From NCBI GenBank assembly GCA_947628675.1, contig CANRAR010000005.1:1-64000 (forward strand): a stretch of DNA of 64,000 nt. The letters run 5' to 3'. The notes beneath the pieces are model-generated. The model searched no databases, was not told where the DNA came from, and saw only the letters and a program-made list of their open reading frames with translations. Below, piece by piece: positions 16,315 to 22,909 of this stretch. Numbering within the stretch: position 1 is the first letter of the stretch; each line of letters begins with the position of its first letter. The translations under genes were made by a program, and so were the position numbers. The DNA is from an uncultured Clostridia bacterium. Its GTDB lineage: Bacteria > Bacillota > Clostridia > Christensenellales > Borkfalkiaceae.

Positions 16315-16350
16315 ATTATACTCGAAAATAGGTAAAAATCAACCTATTTT
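16315..16350 (-). promoter_or_regulatory. Autoregulatory promoter/operator of the Phd-like gene
   Basis: Perfect 9-bp inverted repeat AAAATAGGT (16325-16333) and ACCTATTTT (16342-16350) with an 8-bp spacer, lying directly over the spacer and -35 region of a minus-strand promoter (TTGATT at 16337-16342, TATAAT at 16315-16320). This geometry fits repression by the antitoxin itself. Confidence 0.7.
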
Positions 16351-16386
16351 GAAAAAATTTTTGCGCCCATCTCACATTGCTACCAA

Positions 16387-18447
16387 TTATTTGAGTTTTG
16401 CCCGCATCCGCATGGAGTTGAGAACGGCGAGCAGCATCACGCCCGTATCGCCGAGCACGGCGACCCACAGCGGCAGGAGCCCGAAAAGGGAGAGCACCAT
16501 CAGCGCCACCTTCACGGCGATAGAGAACACAATATTTTCGGCAACGATCTTCCGCGTCTTTTTCGCGCCCCGCACGGCCTTCGGAAGGGCGGAAAGGTTG
16601 TCGCCCGCGAGCACGAAATCGCTCGCCTCGATGGCGGCGTCGCTCCCGAGGCCTCCCATCGCCACGGAGACGTCCGCCTCCGCCATGACGGGGGTATCGT
16701 TGATGCCGTCGCCCACGTACAGGAGGGTGCCCGCCTCTTTTAAGGAAGCGGCGCGCGCGGGCTTCTCGGCGGGCAGCAGCCCCGCGCAAATTTCGTCGAT
16801 GGGGAGCCCAGCAAGGGCGCGTTTTGCCCGCGCTTCGGTGTCCCCGGTGAGCACGGCGATGCCGATGCCCGCCCGCTTCAAATCGGCGAGCGCGCCTTTC
16901 GCCTCGGCGCGAAGTTTATCCTCGATCTCCACGCAGCCGATATATTTCCCCTCTTCGGCGACATACACGAGCACCGCGGGGCTCTCGACCTCAACAAATT
17001 CGACGCCCTCTTCGCGGAGGAGCCGCGCGCTCCCGACCAAAATTTTCTTGCCGCCGACGGTGCACGAGATACCCATGCCCGCGATCTCCCGCGCATTTTC
17101 GGCGATTGCATCCGTCTCCGTCCCCGCAAACGCCTGTGCGAGGGGGTGCGAGGAGAGCCGCTCCGCCGCCGCGGCAAGTTCCAAAGTCCGCGCCGCGCCG
17201 TGCACTTCTCCCACCGAAAATCTGCCCTCGGTGAGGGTACCCGTCTTGTCGAACGCCGCCACTTTCACCGCGGCGAGTTTATCGAGGTAGACGGCGCCCT
17301 TGGTGAGAACCCCGTACCTTGCGAGCGCACCCACGCCCGAAAAGTAGGTGAGCGGCACCGAGATGATGAGGGCGCACGGGCAGGAGATGACGAGGAAATC
17401 GAGGGCGGGGATGAGCCACTTCACGAAGTTGTACCCGTCGAGAAGGGGCGGGAAGACGGCGATGCAGACGGCGAGGAGCACCACGACGGGCGTATAGATG
17501 CGCGCAAATTTGGTGATGAACTTCTCGGGTTTGGCCTTCTTCGCCGAGGAACTCTCCACGAGTTCCAAAATTTTGGCGACGGCACTCTCCCCGTACGGGC
17601 GCAGAACGCGCGCTTCGACTGCCTCGCCCTCATTGACGGAGCCCGCCAAAATTTCCTCGCCCGCGCGCACTTCCTTCAAGTAACTCTCGCCCGTGAGCGA
17701 CTTCACGTCGAGCGCGGTCTCCCCCGCAAGAAGGGTGCAGTCGGCGGCGAATTTATCCCCCTTGCGCACGAGCACAATATCCCCCGCCGCGAGTTCCTCG
17801 GGGGCAACCTCCTCCCGTGCGTCACCGTTTAAGCGGATGGCCGTGTCGCTCTTCATCTGCATGAGGCGGGCGATCGCCCCGCGCGAGGAGCCCACCGCGA
17901 TCTGCTGCAAGAGTTCCCCGATCTCGTAGAGGAGCATGACGGCGGCGCCCTCCATGTTCTCCCTGATGGCGAACGCCCCGACGGCGGCGACCGTCATGAG
18001 GAGGTTCTCGTCGAGCAGAATGAGCGGGTGGAAGCCGTTCTTGAACACCTTGGGAAAGTTCATGATGACCGTCCACAGCACCTGCCAGCCCGCCGCAAAG
18101 AAGCTGCCGAGGAACAGCCCGAACACGACCCACTCATTCATTTGGAGAATATCCAGCACGAGCGCGGGCAAGAACAGCGCTGCGGCGACGGCGATGGAGA
18201 CGATCTCTTTTAGGTGCCGATCCTTTTGAACGGGGGCGTTGTCGTCGATTATCTTCACGTCCTCGAAGTGGGAGATGGTGTCCACCGCCCGCTCGAACGC
18301 TTCGCGCCCCTCGTAGTCGAGGGCGACGCGTTGGTTGATGAAGTCGGCGGCGGCCTCGCTTACGCCGTCGATCGCCATGAGTTCCTCTGTAAGTTCGGCG
18401 GCGCAGGCGGCGCAGTCCAAACCCTGAATTTTGATGACTTTATGCAT
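16387..18447 (-). CDS. P1B-type heavy-metal (Zn/Cd/Pb type) efflux ATPase
   Basis: 686 residues. An HMA domain opens the protein (GLDCAACAAEL, residues 9-19), followed by membrane helices, the transport motif SCPCALIISVP, the phosphorylation site DKTGTLTEG, HPLAQAF and GDGINDTPVMAEADV. The SCPCAL(I)IS(V)P signature and the ArsR/SmtB partner point to the ZntA/CadA group, which expels Zn2+, Cd2+ or Pb2+ from the cytoplasm; no Cys-rich tail is seen. It follows the repressor gene by 9 nt and would share its metal-responsive promoter. Confidence 0.92.
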   Translation of the reverse strand: MHKVIKIQGLDCAACAAELTEELMAIDGVSEAAADFINQRVALDYEGREAFERAVDTISHFEDVKIIDDNAPVQKDRHLKEIVSIAVAAALFLPALVLDILQMNEWVVFGLFLGSFFAAGWQVLWTVIMNFPKVFKNGFHPLILLDENLLMTVAAVGAFAIRENMEGAAVMLLYEIGELLQQIAVGSSRGAIARLMQMKSDTAIRLNGDAREEVAPEELAAGDIVLVRKGDKFAADCTLLAGETALDVKSLTGESYLKEVRAGEEILAGSVNEGEAVEARVLRPYGESAVAKILELVESSSAKKAKPEKFITKFARIYTPVVVLLAVCIAVFPPLLDGYNFVKWLIPALDFLVISCPCALIISVPLTYFSGVGALARYGVLTKGAVYLDKLAAVKVAAFDKTGTLTEGRFSVGEVHGAARTLELAAAAERLSSHPLAQAFAGTETDAIAENAREIAGMGISCTVGGKKILVGSARLLREEGVEFVEVESPAVLVYVAEEGKYIGCVEIEDKLRAEAKGALADLKRAGIGIAVLTGDTEARAKRALAGLPIDEICAGLLPAEKPARAASLKEAGTLLYVGDGINDTPVMAEADVSVAMGGLGSDAAIEASDFVLAGDNLSALPKAVRGAKKTRKIVAENIVFSIAVKVALMVLSLFGLLPLWVAVLGDTGVMLLAVLNSMRMRAKLK

Positions 18448-18456
18448 AATAAACCC

Positions 18457-18807
18457 CTAAATTTTGCACTTCAAGTGGGCGCAGGCGAGTTCCAACACCG
18501 CCACCACGTGCTCGTCGGCGAGGGAATATAAGATATTCTGCCCGTCGCGGCGCGATTTTACAATGCCGTTTGCCTTCAAAAGCCGCAGTTGGTGGGAAAC
18601 GGCGCTCTGCGTCCCCCCCACCGCCTCCACGATGTGGAGAACGCACAACTCGCCGTGCCGCAGGGCGAACAGAATTTTCAGGCGGCAGGGCTCGGAGATG
18701 GCCTTAAAGGAGGCGGCGACCCGCTCGATGTCCCCCGCCGCGGGCATATTCTCCCGCGCGCGCAGGGCGGCGGCGCGATGTTCCTCTTCATGCTTGCAAA
18801 CTTCCAT
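18457..18807 (-). CDS. ArsR/SmtB family metal-sensing repressor
   Basis: 116 residues: a His/Glu/Cys-rich start (MEVCKHEEEHRAAALRARE), the winged helix (LFALRHGELCVLHIVEAVGGTQSAVSHQLRLLKANGIVKSRRDG), and a final helix DEHVVAVLELACAHLKCK carrying the DxH...H residues of the alpha-5 zinc site of SmtB/CzrA/ZiaR proteins. The ELCVLH stretch could also provide the alpha-3N-type site. It should repress itself and the downstream ATPase until Zn/Cd/Pb binds. The operator is directly upstream. Confidence 0.93.
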   Translation of the reverse strand: MEVCKHEEEHRAAALRARENMPAAGDIERVAASFKAISEPCRLKILFALRHGELCVLHIVEAVGGTQSAVSHQLRLLKANGIVKSRRDGQNILYSLADEHVVAVLELACAHLKCKI

Positions 18808-18823
18808 GGTACACCCCTATTTC

Positions 18824-18849
18824 AATATATGAATAACTGTTCATATATT
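18824..18849 (-). promoter_or_regulatory. ArsR/SmtB-type operator
   Basis: Perfect 10-bp inverted repeat AATATATGAA (18824-18833) and TTCATATATT (18840-18849) with a 6-bp centre. This is the classic 12-2-12-like ATATGAAC..GTTCATAT operator of zinc/cadmium sensors, 17 bp before the repressor ATG. Confidence 0.9.
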
Positions 18850-18889
18850 ACCACAACAAAAAAACGCCGTCAAGCGTTTTTTGCAAATT

Positions 18890-19696
18890 TTACAGATTTT
18901 TTTGCGAGAAAAACGTCCTGCCGTTCAAATAGGCGAGCGTCCCGCCGCAAAAAAGCGTCAATTCCTTGGCAATGAGCCGCTGCCTCGTCGCGTGGGCGGC
19001 GCGGTTTTTGATTTCGTCGCCGTACTTTTCGTCCCCCACCACGGGGTTGCCGAGAAAGGCGAGGTGCGCGCGTATTTGGTGTGTCCTGCCCGTGTGCAGG
19101 GTGACTTCGAGAAGCGTCGTCTCCCCCCGCTCCTCGAGGACGCGGTACTCGGTGACGATCTCCTCGCCGACGGGCTTTTCGCACACCCTCACGCGGGCGC
19201 GCGCGGCGTCCTTTGTAAGAAAAGCCCTCAAAACTTCCCCCCGTGTGCGCATTTTGCCGAATACGAGGGCGAGGTACTTCTTAATAACGCGCCGCTCGCG
19301 GAAACAGGAGAGCAGTTCCTCCTCCGCCGCTTTGTTCTTTGCAAAGAGCATGAGCCCCTCGGTGTTGCGGTCGAGGCGGTGGAGAAAATACGCCTCCCCG
19401 CGGCGGGCAAGTTCCGCATAAACCGCCTCGGAGTTGACGCCGCTCTCCTTGTCCACGACGAGAATATTTTCGTCCTCGTACACCACGGAAAAAGCCGTGC
19501 GCCCCTCCTGCGCGGGGGTCATAAAGTAGCACACCTCGTCGCCCGCCTTTAAGGCAACGTTCTCCCCCACGCGCGCGCCGTTCACGCGGATGTCGCGCGC
19601 CTTCAAGAGGGCGCGGAAGGCAAACGACGCCTGCGCATCGGTGTTATCGGTGAAATTTTTTAAGTTGTCGTCCGAAAGAACCCGATAGCGTTTCAT
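18890..19696 (-). CDS. RluA family pseudouridine synthase (S4 domain type)
   Basis: 268 residues: an N-terminal S4-like RNA-binding segment (about residues 14-55), then the catalytic domain with the family motif HRLDRNTEGLMLFAK whose Asp is the nucleophile, and LHTGRTHQIRAHLA. It isomerises uridines in rRNA or tRNA; which of the RluC/RluD/other sites it targets cannot be told. Its start overlaps the 3' end of feoB by 53 nt, indicating translational coupling. The site GAGGAAAA precedes ATG 19696. Confidence 0.88.
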   Translation of the reverse strand: MKRYRVLSDDNLKNFTDNTDAQASFAFRALLKARDIRVNGARVGENVALKAGDEVCYFMTPAQEGRTAFSVVYEDENILVVDKESGVNSEAVYAELARRGEAYFLHRLDRNTEGLMLFAKNKAAEEELLSCFRERRVIKKYLALVFGKMRTRGEVLRAFLTKDAARARVRVCEKPVGEEIVTEYRVLEERGETTLLEVTLHTGRTHQIRAHLAFLGNPVVGDEKYGDEIKNRAAHATRQRLIAKELTLFCGGTLAYLNGRTFFSQKNL

Positions 19697-21431
19697 GGTT
19701 TTTCCTCAAAAGTACGATGGCGCACACGAGCGCCGCCCCCACGGGCAGGGCGAGCGCGGGCTTCACGAGGGCAAAGTACGCGGCATACGAAAGCAGCAGC
19801 GCCGTCCCCGTCTGCACGGCGGCATAGAGTAGAGCCCGCCCCCAGCCCACCTCCCGCGCCGTCGCCGAAATGGAAGAGACGCACGGCGAGCAGGTGAGCA
19901 CAAACACCGCAAAGGCGAACGCACTCGCCGCGCCGTAGGGAAAGCCGCCGTAGAACATGGCGAGCGCCCCCGCGATGTTCTCCTTGGCGACGAGCCCCGA
20001 GAGCGCCGCATAGGCGATGCGCCAGTCCGCCATGCCGATGGGCGCGAACAGCCATTTCAGCCACCCGCAGACGGCCGCCAGCATACTCTCCTCCGCCCCC
20101 ACGAGGCGGAAGGAAAAGTCGAACGACGAGAGCATCCACGAGAGCAGAAAGAACGCCAAAATGACCGTTCCCACCTTTATTATAAACTGTTTCACCTGAA
20201 AACACAAGGCCTTGCAGACAAAAACGGGGTCGGGAAATTTGAGCGGCGCGAGTTCCATCAAAAAGGGCGGCGTCTCCTCGCGCAAAAGGAGCGCCACGCA
20301 CACCGAGATGCCCACGCCGAGCGCATACAAGAGCACGACGGCGAGGAAGGGTTCGGGGAAGAAGGAGGCGGCGAGCGTCAGAAACACGGGCAATTTTGCG
20401 CTGCACGGAATGTACGGCAGGCACAGGATGGTGCGCCGCTGGATGTGCCTATCGTCCAGCCCGCGCGTTGTGAGCACGGCGGCGGCGGTGCACCCGAAGC
20501 CCATCACAAGGGAGAAAACCGCCCTGCCGTTCAGCCCCAGCCGCGCAAAAAATCCGTCGGTGAGATAGGCGAGGCGGGATAAAAATCCGCTCTCGTCGAG
20601 GAGGGTCAGAAAGAGAAACAGGAGCGAAATTTGCGGCAAAAAACACAAAACACTGCCGAGGCTCGCGCACAGCCCGTTTTGAAAGAAACTCCGCGCGACG
20701 GGCGGAAAGCCGTCGAAGAGGGGCGCGAGCACATCGGAAAAGAGCGCCTCCACGCCGCCCTTCATCCTGTCCCCGGGCATCCCGCGCGCGAACGTCACGA
20801 AGAAGGCGAGCCCCAATAAAAGCACGAAGAGCGGCACGGAGAACCACCCGCAAAGGAGCAACCTGTCCGCACGGGAGAGCCCCTCGCGCGGCGGCACGAA
20901 GATGCCTTCAAGTTCCCCCCGCACCGCGCCGTGCGGCTTTTTCAGCGCCTCCGCGATCTCTGCGGCGAGCGCCCGTCCGCCCTTGCCCTCCGCCTCGATG
21001 ACGGGCACCCCGAGCCGCCCCGCAAGCGCGGAAACATCCAACTTCCCGCCCGCGCGCGCAAACAGCCGCCGCTTGGTGAGAACGAGCGCACACGCTCGCC
21101 CCTTTGCAAGCGACGTAAAGAGCGGAAGCGAGCGGTCGAGCGTCGCGTATTCGGCGACGAAGATCATGGGCGCCTCGGGGCGCTCGCGCAGCACATTCCG
21201 CGTGAATTTTTCCTCCATGGAGAGGCTGTCCATGGAGTAGATGCCGGGCAGATCGCAGAGGGTATAGCCCGAAAGCGCGCCGCGCCGCGCCCTTCCCCGA
21301 AGTTCCCCCACCGTCACGCCGTGCCAATTGCCGACGCGCGCATGGCCGCGGGCGAGTTTGTTGAAGAGGGTGCTCTTGCCCGCGTTGGGGTTGCCCACGA
21401 GGAGCAGCGTCTTTCCCCGTTCAATGTTCAT
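19644..21431 (-). CDS. feoB: Ferrous iron transporter FeoB
   Basis: 595 residues. The N-terminal G-domain has G1 GNPNAGKST, G3 DLPGIYS and the switch region HARVGNWHGVTVGE; helices with the Gate motifs (QISLLFLFLTLLDESGFLSR and VLTTRGLDDR) follow, ending with a late helix bundle. It imports Fe2+. Two oddities: the protein is shorter than the usual 650-770 residues, and the G4 NxxD guanine-specificity motif is replaced (VLTKRR where homologues have LNMxD). FeoA is encoded upstream on the same strand, separated by 66 nt. Confidence 0.92.
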   Translation of the reverse strand: MNIERGKTLLLVGNPNAGKSTLFNKLARGHARVGNWHGVTVGELRGRARRGALSGYTLCDLPGIYSMDSLSMEEKFTRNVLRERPEAPMIFVAEYATLDRSLPLFTSLAKGRACALVLTKRRLFARAGGKLDVSALAGRLGVPVIEAEGKGGRALAAEIAEALKKPHGAVRGELEGIFVPPREGLSRADRLLLCGWFSVPLFVLLLGLAFFVTFARGMPGDRMKGGVEALFSDVLAPLFDGFPPVARSFFQNGLCASLGSVLCFLPQISLLFLFLTLLDESGFLSRLAYLTDGFFARLGLNGRAVFSLVMGFGCTAAAVLTTRGLDDRHIQRRTILCLPYIPCSAKLPVFLTLAASFFPEPFLAVVLLYALGVGISVCVALLLREETPPFLMELAPLKFPDPVFVCKALCFQVKQFIIKVGTVILAFFLLSWMLSSFDFSFRLVGAEESMLAAVCGWLKWLFAPIGMADWRIAYAALSGLVAKENIAGALAMFYGGFPYGAASAFAFAVFVLTCSPCVSSISATAREVGWGRALLYAAVQTGTALLLSYAAYFALVKPALALPVGAALVCAIVLLRKNHETLSGSFGRQLKKFHR

Positions 21432-21497
21432 GCCGAACTCCCCGCCGCATTTGGAAGAACGCGCGCCCCGCTGCGCACAAATTGCCCATATGGGGTC

Positions 21498-21731
21498 TCA
21501 ATTTTCGTTCAGTTTCCATACGAAGACCCCCGCGGCGACGTCCCTCCCGAGCGCGGCGCGCGAACTGCCCGCCTGCACGAGATAGGTGCTCTTCATGAGG
21601 GAGACTTTGAGGAGCGCGACCTTCGCGCCCTTATAGATGCCCAAAAAGCGGAGCCTCTCTTTTACCGCCTCCGCGCCATCCACTTTGAGCACGATCGCGC
21701 GCATCCCCTTTTTCATATCGCACACCGTCAT
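21498..21731 (-). CDS. feoA: FeoA family protein
   Basis: 77 residues forming a single SH3-like FeoA domain (RLRFLGIYKGAKVALLK, then a C-terminal beta strand). It is the small cytoplasmic accessory of FeoB. Start at 21731 as the frame begins MTVCDMKKGM. The 66 nt to feoB contain an ATTGCCCATATGG piece related to the tandem repeats at 21869-22020. Confidence 0.88.
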   Translation of the reverse strand: MTVCDMKKGMRAIVLKVDGAEAVKERLRFLGIYKGAKVALLKVSLMKSTYLVQAGSSRAALGRDVAAGVFVWKLNEN

Positions 21732-21859
21732 GCCCTTGCCGCCTCCATGCAGAGCGCGCCCGCGCTCGTCCTATTTTCCATGCCGCACACCGTCATGTTC
21801 TATTGAATGCGCCTTGCCCAAATTTTATGTTAAGAATGTCCGCCGCTCTCTTTTTGAAA

Positions 21860-22020
21860 TTGCCCCGCATATGGAGTTGCCGCCCCTAATATGGAATTGC
21901 CGCCCGCGCATCACATTGCCCCCCATATGGAATTGCCGCCCGCGCATCACATTGCCCCCCATATGGAATTGCCGCCCGCGCATCACATTGCCCCCCATAT
22001 GGAGTTGCCGCCCCTAATAT
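21860..22020. repeat. 36-bp tandem repeat array upstream of feoA
   Basis: Three exact head-to-tail copies of a 36-bp unit begin at 21889, 21925 and 21961, each starting ATATGGAATTGCCGCCCGCG and ending in CACATTGCCCCCC. Shorter variants (ATATGGAGTTGCCGCCCCTA) flank the array at about 21870 and 21997. The 21732-22102 gap has no gene I can support. There are no unique spacers, so it is not a CRISPR. Confidence 0.9.
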
Positions 22021-22023
22021 AGA

Positions 22024-22056
22024 GTTGCCGCCCGCGCCGAAGGCGCGGGCGGCAAC
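22024..22056. repeat. Perfect 15-bp GC hairpin between the repeat array and the DUF378 gene
   Basis: GTTGCCGCCCGCGCC (22024-22038) and its exact complement (22042-22056) around a GAA loop. It begins with the same GTTGCCGCCCGCG core as the array, so it seems to be an inverted partner of the repeat. It lies 47 nt past the stop of the leftward DUF378 gene and may end that transcript, though no T-run follows on that strand. Confidence 0.8.
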
Positions 22057-22102
22057 AAATAAAAAAATACGGGCAATTCGCCCGTACTTTTCGCATCATT
22101 GG

Positions 22103-22348
22103 TTACGCGTTCTTGGTCTCACGCGCCACGCGGTCGCCGCGCAGTTTGAGCATCCCGTTGGTGATGATGGGCGAGATGATGAGCCAGATCGCGGCGAGGG
22201 TGATGAGCGAGTAGACGATGATGGAGCCCACGCTGCGGGGGCCCATGAAGATCGCCGAGACGAGGTTGAAGTTGAAGATGCCGAACAGTCCCCAATTCAC
22301 CGCGCCCAAGAGCACCAGGATATACGAAATGAGATTTGCGATTACCAT
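22103..22348 (-). CDS. DUF378 (YuzA-like) small membrane protein
   Basis: 81 residues with the typical DUF378 start: NLISYILVLLGAVNWGLFGIFNFNLVSAIF, then a second helix (VYSLITLAAIWLII). A two-helix membrane protein of unknown role. AGGAGG lies 6 nt before the ATG. Monocistronic between two repeat-rich gaps. Confidence 0.9.
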   Translation of the reverse strand: MVIANLISYILVLLGAVNWGLFGIFNFNLVSAIFMGPRSVGSIIVYSLITLAAIWLIISPIITNGMLKLRGDRVARETKNA

Positions 22349-22845
22349 ATCTACCTCCTATTTGCAGTTTGCATTGCGCGGAGAAAAATATGCGCCGCGC
22401 AAAAATTCCTCCGCGCGTACCCCTCCTGCCGAATTGCCGCCTTTGCCTCCTTTACCGCCATTCCCCCCTGTTTCTATTTATGATGAACCCGCCTTTCCCG
22501 CCTTTTCCGCCTTTCCGCCTTTCCCGCCATTCCCGCCATTCCCGCCTTTGCCTCCATTTCCGCCGTTCCCGTCTTTCCCTCCGTTTGCTTTTTGTTATGA
22601 AAACCGCCACTCCTTCCCCCCCTCCACGGGAGGGGGGAAAGGGGGGCTCCTCATGCCGCTACTTCTTTCCCCGTGCGCCGCCGATTCCGAGGGATCGGCG
22701 GCGCACGGAAATTTTCAACAAACAAGCGGAAATTCTCAAAAAGAGCGCGGAAATTTTCAAAAAGAGCGCGGAAATTTTCCAAAAAACGGGCAGTAATTTT
22801 TCCAAAAGCAAGCGGAAACTTTCAACAAGCGCGCGGAATTTTTTC
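22349..22845. other. Repeat-rich intergenic region without a supported gene
   Basis: About 22480-22580 is a pyrimidine-biased run of imperfect 9-bp units (CCGCCTTTC / CCGCCATTC). About 22617-22636 is a C5/G5 hairpin. From 22700 to 22850 is an imperfect tandem series of roughly 20-21 bp built on GAGCGCGGAAATTTTC and AAAAGCAAGCGGAAA. Frames across it encode only Pro/Phe or Lys/Arg low-complexity sequence with no ribosome site, so I do not call genes. Confidence 0.7.
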
Positions 22846-22876
22846 CAAAAGCAAGACCGCCGCATAAGCGGCGGTC
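22846..22876 (-). terminator. Terminator of the surface protein gene
   Basis: Read leftward, GACCGCCGC (complement of 22868-22876), loop, GCGGCGGTC (22855-22863 complement), then TTGCTTTT. It lies 34 nt past the stop of the gene at 22910. Confidence 0.75.
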
Positions 22877-22909
22877 AAACCAAATTGTTTCTATACTTTT
22901 TTCTATCCC

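Noticed and set aside
16298-16386. A toxin gene partnering the Phd-like antitoxin
   Set aside because: The gap is too short and filled by promoter and operator; the gene on the other side is adenine deaminase.
21889-21996. CRISPR-like regular repeats
   Set aside because: The 36-bp units are directly adjacent with no unique spacers, and no cas genes are nearby.
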